This document shows, piece by piece, positions 55,123-64,000 of a stretch of 64,000 nucleotides of DNA. The position numbers and the translations under genes were made by a program. This DNA is from Sporopachydermia quercuum. Its lineage: Eukaryota > Ascomycota > Sporopachydermiomycetes > Sporopachydermiales > Sporopachydermiaceae. The stretch is from contig BCGN01000008.1 in the NCBI GenBank assembly GCA_001599295.1, positions 1,178,001 through 1,242,000 on the forward strand, in the 5' to 3' direction. Below the pieces are notes generated by a model that did not search any database, had not been told where the DNA came from, and worked only from the letters and a program-made list of their open reading frames with translations. Position 1 is the stretch's first letter; each line of letters opens with the position of its first letter.

Positions 55123-55295
55123 TATCTTCAGAAGACCCCTCTGTAGCTTGAACAATGGAAGCCATGAAAGTAAGTTATTGTTTACAATATCAATAATTTC
55201 ATATTTTTTGTGTTTATTTTCTTGTAATCTCTATATACCGTCAAGTGTTCTTCTAGCTATTATTATTATTCTTAATAGCAGAAGGATTTCATCCA
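55123..55295 (-). mobile_element. Solo-LTR-like relic, copy B (core)
   Basis: This is the reverse-oriented match of the core of copy A at 40985-41160, with roughly 88% identity by eye. It shares the TATA-like stretch, the TTATTG...CAATAA inverted repeat and the ATG-led end. Flanks differ from copy A outside the core, so true ends cannot be set; a TGTTG-like terminus may lie near 55434 at the same distance as in copy A. It is a decayed fragment with no internal element region. Confidence 0.45.
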
Positions 55296-55489
55296 AATAC
55301 AATTGTAATTGGCATATCGCGATAAATCATTAACTCCATCCAAGTCACCTGACCTGTACTCATATGTCTTGTGNCCCATCATTTTTACCTTACATCTCAC
55401 TCCATTGTCATTCTCAAATACTCACAACAAGTTATTGTATCCACAGTATATCTCGGCACTAAGAAAGCTTGTCCCAGGATATTAACGTG

Positions 55490-55502
55490 GAAATTTCACG
55501 AA
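55490..55502. promoter_or_regulatory. Perfect heat-shock element upstream of CCT7
   Basis: GAAATTTCACGAA fits GAAnnTTCnnGAA, three alternating Hsf1 half-sites, 218 bp before the CCT7 start codon. A chaperonin gene is a plausible Hsf1 target. Binding is inferred. Confidence 0.6.
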
Positions 55503-55719
55503 ACACTAAAATAAAAGGCGCGATCAAATTAAACAAGTAACCATCAAGAGAATTGATCTATTCATGGTGTGATATAGATATTTATTATCATCATAACACC
55601 ATTAGAATATCTCATAATATACAATAATTAGACTAGGATTCCTCTGAAAACTCTGTTGTTTAGAAGTAGAAATCCAGTATTTTCTGCTGTATATTTAATC
55701 TTTAATCCAATCCATCTAA

Positions 55720-57445
55720 ATGTCGTTCGGAGGCCAAACCCCTACAATTGTAGTACTAAAAGAAGGTACAGACACTTCTCAAGGACGTGGCCAGATAATT
55801 GGTAACATCAATGCTTGTTTAGCTATTCAAGAGACTCTGAAAACAACTCTAGGGCCTCTTGGATCTGATGTTTTAGTATGTAAAGCTTTGTCGATGCTAA
55901 GCATGATGAATCATATGTATACTATGCTATTTACATATCACTAACATTTCTCTACAGATTGTTGGGTCAGATGGAAAGACTACGATTTCAAACGATGGTG
56001 CAACCATTTTAAACTTATTAGACATTGTTCATCCAGCCGCCAAAATATTGGTTGACATCTCCAGATCTCAAGATGCAGAAGTTGGTGATGGTACTACATC
56101 AGTCACAATTCTTGCTGGTGAACTACTTAAAGAAAGCAAAGGATTCGTAGAAGAAGGCATCTCACCATATATTATCAATAAAGGTTATAGAAAAGCAGCT
56201 CAATTGTCTGTAGCAAGAATTAGAGAACTTGCTGTATCCATAAAGAAAGATGATCCCAAAGAATTAAGAACTCTGTTAGAACGATGTGCGAAAACTGCAA
56301 TGTCATCAAAGCTGATTTATCAAAACTCACAGTTTTTCACCAAAATGGTGGTCGATGCTGTTCAAACATTAGATCCCGAAGATTTAAACGAGAACCTCAT
56401 TGGGATCAAACGAGTAGCTGGTGGCGGTTTCGAAGATTCTCTATTCGTTGATGGTGTTGCCTTCAAGAAGACTTTTTCATATGCAGGTTTTGAGCAACAG
56501 CCTAAGCATTTCAAAAACCCAAAAATTTTATCGCTGAATGTTGAGTTAGAACTGAAAGCCGAAAAGGACAATGCAGAAGTTCGTGTTGAGGAGGTTGCTA
56601 GTTATCAAGCTGTAGTTGATGCTGAATGGCAAATCATTCTCGATAAACTCAAAGCTATTGAAGAAACAGGTGCTAATATTGTATTGTCAAAACTACCGAT
56701 TGGTGATTTGGCTACTCAATATTTTGCCGATAGAAACATTTTCTGTGCTGGAAGAGTGACTTCTGATGATTTGGACCGTGTTATTCAAGCTGTAGGTGGT
56801 TCCATTCAATCTACATGTTCTGATATCAAACCAGAATATTTGGGAACCTGTGAATCATTTGAAGAACGCCAAATTGGTGGCGAAAGGTACAATTTGTTCC
56901 AAGGTTGTTCTAAAACAAAGTCCTGTACTTTAATTCTAAGAGGAGGTGCTGAACAAGTTATCGCCGAAGTTGAGAGATCTTTACATGATGCTATAATGAT
57001 TGTTAAACGAGCACTACAAAACAATGTTGTTGTTGCTGGTGGTGGTGCTATTGAGATGGAAATATCTAAATACTTACGTGATTATTCAAAGACTATTGCT
57101 GGTAAACAGCAGCTTATAATTGCTGCTTTTGCCAGAGCCCTAGAGATTATCCCTCGGCAGTTATGTGAGAACGCTGGGTTTGACGGTACCGATATTCTCA
57201 ACAGATTACGTATGTTGCACGCTAAAGGTAATACTTGGGCTGGTGTTGATTTTGTTAATGAAGATGTTACGAATAATCTTGAAGCTTTCGTTTGGGAGCC
57301 TGCCTTGGTGAAAATTAATGCTATTCAGTCTGCAACTGAAGCTGCTACTTTAATCTTGAGTGTTGATGAGACGGTGAAGAGTGAGGAAGCTCAACAAGCT
57401 ATGCAAGCACCAATGCAAGGTCGTGGTAGAGGAATTCCACGCTAA
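55720..57445 (+). CDS. CCT7: Cytosolic chaperonin subunit Cct7 (TCP-1 eta), two exons
   Basis: Exon 1 is 55720-55875 (52 codons) and exon 2 is 55958-57445. The 82-nt intron has donor GTATGT, branch CACTAAC and acceptor TACAG, and joins in phase 0. The product is 547 residues and starts [18 protein letters not shown], nearly identical to Saccharomyces Cct7. Chaperonin signatures are [15 protein letters not shown], the catalytic [10 protein letters not shown] and [10 protein letters not shown] near residue 413. Subunits of the eight-membered ring fold actin, tubulin and WD40 proteins. The conserved leucine of ETLKTTLGP is CTG, which supports standard decoding. The C-terminus ends in a Gly/Arg tail. 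Confidence 0.97.
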
Positions 57446-57817
57446 ACAATGGGATAGTTCGATAGTTCGTTGGATAGACAGTGATATGTTAATATAATAG
57501 GAATGAATTATCAGTGGTTTACTACTTTGTATAGATTTATGTATATGCTTGGATCATGAGCATATATGGTTAATAATGAATATATCATACTGATAATATA
57601 ATTATTATGACATGTAGTACTCCCGAGGTATTATTCTATTGTGTTTCACTGTAATAGTAACCTGTAGCCGGTATTGTTAGCAAACAACAGAAATGATCTA
57701 TCAATATCATCCAAAACATTCCAAAGTTATACCTTTTATTATCACTCTAATCATCCTTCGTGTTTATTTACATTTGAAATATTTGCGTTTGAAATAACCT
57801 GTGGCCTGCATAAACAT
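57446..57817. other. Convergent intergenic, CCT7 and EAF 3' ends
   Basis: 372 bp, AT-rich, no ORF. Confidence 0.6.
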
Positions 57818-59289
57818 TCATTCTTCTTCACTACTGCTTAGATTATCTTCCTCCAGTCGTCGTTGGGATACTAACCCTTTTAAACTAATAGGACCTCTGA
57901 TGTTTCCTTGTCTATTAGAAAACTGGTCGTTCTGTTTGCCCTTATCACTATCATTAGTATCAGAATCATCTACTATTGTAATAGCTTGACCTGTATATCC
58001 TGAATCTCCATCATCATCATCGTCATCGTCGTCAACGTCATTACTTTCTTCCTCACTATCATGATTATGATCTAAATCGTATGCTGTAGCATCCGGTTCA
58101 AAATCCTCTGTACCTAGGATTTCCAGCTCATCAGCCAATTCACCCAACAAGTCGTCGTCCTCTTCATCTTCATCTTCGTCCTGCACGATTGAATTCTTCT
58201 CTATTTCGTTTCCAGAGTCTTCTTGACTCGTTTCTGCTTCATTTTCTACAGATTTAGGTAGAATAAGACCTGGGACTTTCTTAGAGCTAATAGCAGGTCT
58301 TCTAGGCTCGGGTTTTGGCTTTGGGTTAATTGGAATCGATTTTGACGGTCGTTTAGAACCAATTGAAGCCGAGAATTTCGTCTTAGTAGATGTGGCGGTG
58401 GATGAATGATTTTTTTCTTTCTTCTGAGGTTCCGTCTTAATATCACTCACAACAAGAGTAGGCTCCGATTGGATTTCCGACGTGTTAGAACTAGCGGTGG
58501 AAACAACAGTGCGATTAGACTTCGCCGGCCGTTTCCCGCTCGTAGGAGCAATTGTTTTTGGAGGTAACTTTTTCCCACCGACAAAAACAGATGTTGGCTT
58601 TTTTCTCTTTGCTTGGACACGCACCGTAGCTGCCAGAGGTTTAAGTTCATAGCTATTAGTTTTCTCGTTGTAAACTAGGACACAGTCGAGTTCTTTGGAT
58701 TTTGTTCCTTTGCCAGAGAAGAAAACTGGTTCGTCAGACTGCACTAATGTTAATGTGTGGTTCATAGAAGTGTGGCAAGTTGGAGTCGATGTCTTGACTT
58801 ATGTGTATAAGAATGATAAGTGTTATGTAAACTTCATGAGTAGGAGTAAAGAAAACAGTCTAGCAGTTAATGAGATGACAAAAAAGGATAGAAACAAAAT
58901 TAGGGAAATACAATCAAATTAAGGACAGAATACATATTTCAACTGCTTGAAAAGTGAACGGATAATTGCTGTAAGCATCAAAAATTAACAACTTAAGTAA
59001 TAATTAACATACCTGTGATCGAGCTTCTATGTTGTATGCTTCGTTTGCCATTGTTTCAAACACCAGTGGTTTTGCATCGTCTATTGAATCTGGTCGAAAG
59101 CCATCTAACATAAGTAGTGATTAGTAAACAGTAGGATAGGTAGGATATCAGGATTAACATTGGTTCATTATAAGAATGTCTCAACTTACATCTAATGCTG
59201 AATGTGCTTTCAGGAGCATCTTCAAGGCTACTATTGAGAAAGTAGTCAGGAATGGACACTCTATATTCTTCACTGGGTACTTCTGTCAT
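57818..59289 (-). CDS. EAF-family transcription elongation factor (three exons)
   Basis: Exons 59289-59190, 59104-59013 and 58792-57818. Introns are 85 and 220 nt with donors GTAAGT and GTATGT; the first ends GTTAG. The acceptor of intron 2 (TCAAG at 58793) is chosen because it restores phase 0 and the EAF fold, but it is not certain. The ~388-residue product has the EAF domain at its start: EYRVSIPDYFLN, TFSIRYGFRPDSID, EPVFFSGKG, DCVLVYNEKTNSYELKPL. Basic and Ser-rich regions follow, then a long acidic C-terminus (DEDEEDDD, DDDDDDDDGDSG) that suits an activation domain. EAF partners ELL to stimulate RNA polymerase II elongation; fission yeast has it, Saccharomyces cerevisiae does not. No ELL gene is in the window. 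Confidence 0.85.
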
Positions 59290-60482
59290 GNTTAAATTGT
59301 GATGCCGCTCGTGATAGTGTTCGATGCTGTAGAGACTTTTAATCCAAAGTTAAATATAATTAAGGATAGAAAGCGGTTGGCGTGAACCATACGATGGTGT
59401 TGGCAGTTGATAATAGACTGTATTGTGCCAATAGCTGTTGGGATTTGATTGAGATTGTAATGGTTGTAGAATTGTGGATTTTGCTAGTTGAATGTGCTTT
59501 GTGTACCGTAAATAAAACAATCACAAGCACAAACTAGTCCTTCTTTAGAATTGTGTTATAGGATATATTATCAAATCAAACCACAAATTCTTATGTTTGT
59601 ATCTGAGTAGCTTTGAAAATAAAGCATACAAGAAATCCGAATGTTACACCATAAACCTAGCCTTATTATCTCAATTGTGCTGTTATAGCCAAATTGAATA
59701 GTCAAATGTGAATGCCTGTTTTTCCTGCTGCTTGGGCTATTCAGCAGTATTCACTGTAATTTCCTTTCGCCTGTTTCAATTCAAATCAAACCATTATCCT
59801 GTTGATTATCGCTAGAACCCTATAGATTATATTGAATTAACGAAAGGGGAAGCTGATTACTAAGTAAAGAAACAGTAAGAATAAGGTTGAGAAAGGTGGG
59901 GATTGGATATTATGGAAGGAGGACGAACAAGCATAGCTAAGAATGTTAACAGAACAAAATCGAACGTAGAAAGAATTGCAACAGAAGGCCTCACTGTTAA
60001 ATATTGTTTAATAATGAGTGAAACAGACGATTTCTGGATATATGGTATAATCATTGAAGCTTATAGAGCAGCTAGGATCATGAGGCAAAGTTAAGGTTTG
60101 AATATAACGCATTTATTTGCATACAATCGCATATATTTCTTGATTTAAGATACGTGAGCCTTACCTTTTGTTCAAACTACAGAATATAAAACTTAAAAAA
60201 TGTATCTCAGAACNATAGTATTCCATCAGTATATTTGCTGATAATTAATCTCAGAAGGTATTAGGGACAATTGCATTCAACGTTATTTCCTCATCCAGAT
60301 TCTTAGTTTTAGATTTATGCATCTAACATGCACAAAATCATTTTTACATGGAGTATAATTCCGTTCCAGTATTCATTCTAAACTCTTCGAACATCAATTT
60401 ATTATCCTAATTTACTATACTGACGCTATATTAAATCATCATCACTACCCATGCACATATCAAGATCAATAGNTACTAACAA
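59290..60482. other. Intergenic, 1.2 kb, EAF upstream and DID2 3' flank
   Basis: A plus-strand frame of about 60 codons (ATG at 59912, stop at 60094) is open but has no recognised feature and overlaps an equal-sized frame on the other strand. Neither is called. Confidence 0.5.
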
Positions 60483-61346
60483 CTAAGATCTCAAAGCTCT
60501 CAATCTTTCAGTCAATTTATCTTCCTGAGCTTCATTCACTGCAAGCTTTGTTGCAGGAGCCTCAATCTTCTTATCTTCCATTTCATGCTTCAACTCCAAA
60601 CCTGCTTCATCGGCAACTTGTTGCATCAATGAATCGACTTCTTCTTGAGGTGTAGTTACTGCATTAGCATTACTAGTAGCGTTTTCATAGTAATTAGTCG
60701 CTGCATCCAAATCTTCGAATTGTGTCTCAAACTTCTCCATCACCATCGATATTTTCTCCAAGTTCATTGTTTCCAGGGCTTTATCCATTCCTCTGACAAC
60801 ATTTGCCATATTACCAGTAACTTGTCGCATTGTAACAGCTGTCTGAACTCTTGATGCAACTGCGTCAATACGTGAAGCTAGTCGAAGAAGGTTCAACCGT
60901 TCAGATCGCTTTCTAATAGCATTCTGNGCATAAAGTGAAGCAATATCATTATTACCTTGCATCATGGCCTGAAAAAAAATAGTTAATAAAACTACAGCAT
61001 GTTTCTAAATACTAATCTAATTCGATAATCAGAACATACTTTCTTGACTTTATTCTTTTCAGTTGTTTCCTCCTTAGCAGCTTTAGCGGCCTGCTTATTG
61101 AGCTGTTTAGCTGTGAACTATTGAAACCTGTTAGCGTTTGATGATCATATTACACATAACCGCTAGGGGCAAAGCTGTTTCTATGAAATATTTAGATTTT
61201 GGTGACTAATCTTACCTTCAGCTGGAATAATGATTCTATAAACAGTTAGTATACCATTCGTTGATAATACAAGAGCTTCTTATCATCATCAAAGGCTTCA
61301 CTTTCTACTTTCTACGAAGACAAAACATACTTTCTAGACCTGACAT
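60483..61346 (-). CDS. DID2: ESCRT-III-associated protein Did2 (CHMP1), four exons
   Basis: Exons 61346-61331 (16 nt), 61235-61216 (20 nt), 61117-61040 and 60968-60483. Introns are 95, 98 and 71 nt, with donors GTATGT, GTAAGA and GTATGT, and acceptors TATAG, AATAG and TTCAG; intron 1 has TACTAAC and intron 2 GCTAAC. The spliced protein is 199 residues (Saccharomyces Did2, 204): [20 protein letters not shown], then [29 protein letters not shown]. The C-terminal helix [11 protein letters not shown] is a MIM1 motif that binds the MIT domain of Vps4. Did2 brings Vps4 to ESCRT-III at endosomes. The LFQLK leucine is CTG. One N call falls in exon 4. Confidence 0.96.
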
Positions 61347-63171
61347 TATGATCTCCCAACTTCCAAAAAGTACGCTCCTTGGTTGACAATACCAGCTTAT
61401 TTATCTATCAATATTAATCAGAAATAATCTGCTGAAAACACTTGATTTGTACTGGATATATCCTATTAGTTGTAGTAAAACAAAGATAGAGCAAATGTAT
61501 GAACCAACTGTGAGTCATAAACCAAAGACGATGCTTCTTTTTCAACCTCTCAAAGTTATGAAACTAAAAAAAGCTCTATCAGTTTGTCGTCTTCGAAATA
61601 TATAACTGATCGTCTTATTATATACATAGATTACACCCTTTTCTTTTTGATAGAATCATTTTGTTATCTACGTAGGATACTGTTAGTAAAGAGAAGAGGT
61701 GCAAAAGAAGCAGAAGATGTTGTGATAAGTATATTAATGATTACGTGATATANAATGAATATATCATGTGATCCCTTTGATCTTCGAATTGCAAGAGGAG
61801 ATGTGAAATAAATAAATAAAGTTTAATATTTGAAGTTTGATGCATGATAGTGTGATATAGTAACTTAATTATCTGTCTGGCGATGCATTGTTGTAACACT
61901 TGAAAAGACGCCCGCAAATAGTAACAATATTAAATAACATTTTGTCCTTTATAAAAAGATATTTTCTTTAAGAAACAATCTTAGCTTGGTTCCTACGCAA
62001 CTTAAAGTATATAATACTTTGAACACCACTTCTACCTCGGTTAAAATTTTCTCTTTTAAAGTTTCATTAATTAGCTCTCTAGACAACTGACTAACTGAAA
62101 ACGGCAACGGTATTTCATTCACACTCAACAGCCAACACTATACTTCACCCACTTCACCAGTTTTATATATAACTTTGCACTCAAAATTTCAAAGCCTTAA
62201 TAAAGCATTTACAAGTAATCATCTAGTACGCTCGTCACAAATTTCAATTATCAGTTTTTCCACCAACATCACCTTTTCATTTTGTCCCACATCACTCCTT
62301 CTTGCCTCATGCAAGTTTCCTGCATCTAACTGTTTCCCTACGTCTATCTTGCATATATTCCTTTTATGGATATATCCCACTTTTTACCGCGTCCCCATTT
62401 TTTGCATCGTCTGGTAGAAGGTAAAAAAAAGTTAATACTTAATTAAATATCTGATATCAAACATTTGTTTACCTAGAATATTGTCATTTCCGTGCGGTAA
62501 ACAAACCACTTACATTCTGTAAAGAGAACTTACATGAATAGCTAACTGAATTATAAATCCCACCACTGGAAAGCTGTTTTATCAGTCACTAGTTATAGAA
62601 ACATTCAACTTTTGGTTATCTATTGTTGATAGTAAGGCATCCAGGCAGCGAACAAAGTAATACGATAGATTTTTCTAGTAAATCTCAACGCAGGATTTAG
62701 CGTATAATTCAGGATTCTATTAGGACTATCAATTGGGCATTCCAGCAGATTTTCCAGCTTTCAGAGGTAGATTTCACAGTTTTGACTCACTTGGGAAGAA
62801 ACCGGTCTGTAATCGTCATTTCACATATTAGAGAGCCCAAAGGTGGTTTCAATTATCAACAGAACGAGAGTAAATTGCTATCATCAGCCAGCAAAAAATA
62901 GGACAAAAGCTCTCATATTGCTATTGGAAGAGTATCTTTCCTCTCTATCCTTCCGTTCCTTTTTTTGCTGCTTAGCTTTTCAATTTCCAGTCTTGAATCG
63001 TTTCTATCAATCGCGTGACAGAAAATCTGACAAATACGACATCGAACAGGACTATTACATAGAAATCACGGCCAAGAAGCAGAGAGTGAACCAAATTACC
63101 TTTCAGAAATCTTATACTTCCAAATACAAGTCTTAGGTAAACTCAACTAGATATAAGTATAATGTTTCATC
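61347..63171. other. Divergent intergenic, 1.8 kb, DID2 to the terminal gene
   Basis: No ORF beginning with ATG looks protein-like. The stretch 62050-62400 is C/T/A-rich and G-poor on the plus strand, like a transcript leader, about 0.8-1.1 kb before the next start codon. This may be a long or spliced leader, or an unrecognised gene start. Confidence 0.5.
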
Positions 63172-63738
63172 ATGACTAGAACTGATATCAACTTACCATT
63201 CAACTCAACAACTCTCTATTCATCCTTGACATTTATGATCCTCCGTTACAGCGAATTGAATCCCTTGGGATTATCACCATACGTATCTTCGGTGCTATTT
63301 GCTGGCTCGGTATCGATAATAACTTGCTGCCGCACGTTATATAAAATGTTCCAGCCCCCAGAAGTATCAGGCTACGATAAGACAATATCTGCTAACAGAA
63401 GATTTCTTGCTCCAGTACTAATTTTGGCTGAATTGATGGATTGGTTTAAAGTCAATTTCTATATTTTGCTGCTTCGATACTTTTGGGATGATAAGTACAG
63501 GCTTATAGTTGATTTATTCTACAAGATAAAGGGCCATTTGGATGGTAGATATGAGATTTTACTAGATGGGATTAAATACGAGGAGTGGTCAATGAAGCTT
63601 TTAGAAGGATATGAGGATTTGATAACACGATTAAGGACATCGCAGCAGATATTGCAAGTTTATGAAGTGGTGAAGAAGATGCAGGAGAGGTTCAGTCAGT
63701 ACGAGAAGATAGTTGAAAGCCTTAGGGGTAAAAGATAG
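63172..63738 (+). CDS. Unrecognised protein with membrane segments and a C-terminal coiled coil
   Basis: 188 codons from ATG at 63172. A polar start is followed by hydrophobic stretches at about 38-58 (YVSSVLFAGSVSIITCCRTLY) and 80-105 (FLAPVLILAELMDWFKVNFYILLLRYF). The last ~70 residues are charged and helical (LEGYEDLITRLRTSQQILQVYEVVKKMQERF) and probably coiled. It would sit in an intracellular membrane with the coil in the cytosol. I do not recognise the family; a peroxisome or ER protein is a guess from layout alone. Codon use and length make it a real gene. A spliced upstream exon cannot be excluded. Confidence 0.75.
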   Translation: MTRTDINLPFNSTTLYSSLTFMILRYSELNPLGLSPYVSSVLFAGSVSIITCCRTLYKMFQPPEVSGYDKTISANRRFLAPVLILAELMDWFKVNFYILLLRYFWDDKYRLIVDLFYKIKGHLDGRYEILLDGIKYEEWSMKLLEGYEDLITRLRTSQQILQVYEVVKKMQERFSQYEKIVESLRGKR

Positions 63739-64000
63739 GCGGTAAGAGGTGGAATTCCTTAGAATGTGTATGATAAGTGAGAGTAGCGGTCTGGGAACAG
63801 GAAGCTGAATAGGAATGTTGAACGGGATTTGTTCAAACCTGTTAGTGTCAACTGATGAACATGGTGATTGTCCTGCTAGTTATCCTTCTTACTATTGTAT
63901 TGATTATTTTAATGGTCCGCTTGTTGCTATTACCTGAACAAGGAAGAATATACTCAAATCACCTTCAAATAGTCGTATTATCCTGCACTACTAAGACTCC
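63739..64000. other. Window end, non-coding
   Basis: 262 bp after the last stop codon. Nothing is recognised. Confidence 0.5.

Larger units (their letters stand above)
54732..55719. other. Intergenic, 1 kb, MDV1 to CCT7, with a repeat relic and a heat-shock element
   Basis: Holds copy B of the repeat relic (core 55123-55295) and a perfect heat-shock element at 55490-55502. The plus-strand ORF over the repeat is not a gene. Confidence 0.6.

Noticed and set aside
59912-60094. Plus-strand frame of about 60 codons between EAF and DID2
   Set aside because: No motif, and an equal-sized frame overlaps it on the other strand. It is short enough to be chance.
62843-63136. 97-codon plus-strand frame before the last gene
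   Set aside because: It begins with a non-ATG codon and its composition is not protein-like. No splice sites clearly join it to the downstream gene.
1-64000. CRISPR arrays, rRNA genes, telomeric or centromeric arrays
   Set aside because: No spaced direct repeats, rRNA segments or long satellite arrays were seen.

Overview
The window is nuclear DNA from an ascomycete budding yeast (Saccharomycotina). It is AT-rich, carries single-copy yeast genes on both strands, and has short introns with GTATGT/GTAAGT/GTACGT donors and TACTAAC-like branch sites close to the acceptor. CTG is read as leucine: conserved leucines in CCT7 and DID2 are written CTG, so this is not a CUG-Ser or CUG-Ala species. At least ten genes are spliced, with sixteen introns in total. 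An EAF elongation-factor gene, a NIPA-type Mg2+ transporter and a UspA-domain protein are present. High intron content plus EAF suggests a lineage outside the Saccharomycetaceae, perhaps an early-branching one; I cannot name the species. Scattered single N calls indicate a draft assembly.

Layout. 1-10.4 kb: an MFS monocarboxylate-transporter-like gene cut by the window edge, a UspA-domain gene, tRNA-Glu(UUC), MYG1 and spliced RPL35. The RPL35 intron is very long and holds its own ORF behind a TATA box. 11-21 kb: UFD2 (tiny first exon), a possible 70-codon gene, the R3H protein gene RBS1 and a Zn2Cys6 regulator. 23.6-37 kb: the PUF gene JSN1, three-exon YSA1 diverging from KAE1, two-exon STE11 and a NIPA transporter. 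37.6-46 kb: an orphan 101-codon ORF, DCR2, three-exon TRS33 facing three-exon OCA1, and a Dbl-family RhoGEF. 46.6-57.5 kb: VPS11 diverging from spliced SPC34, then MDV1 and spliced CCT7 with a perfect heat-shock element upstream. 57.8-64 kb: three-exon EAF, four-exon DID2 and an unrecognised membrane/coiled-coil protein.

There is no operon-like logic. The genes are housekeeping: vesicle traffic (TRS33, VPS11, DID2), protein quality control (UFD2, CCT7), RNA biology (JSN1, RBS1, KAE1, EAF, MYG1), signalling (STE11, OCA1, RhoGEF, DCR2), mitochondrial fission (MDV1) and kinetochore (SPC34). Two diverged copies of a roughly 175-bp core repeat, at 41.1 kb and 55.2 kb, look like solo-LTR relics.

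The most unusual object is the RPL35 intron (9497-10055). It contains a 78-codon same-strand ORF with a consensus TATA box 75 bp upstream, i.e. a possible gene nested inside a ribosomal-protein intron. All intron boundaries and domain calls were read by eye from the sequence; no alignment or database search was run.
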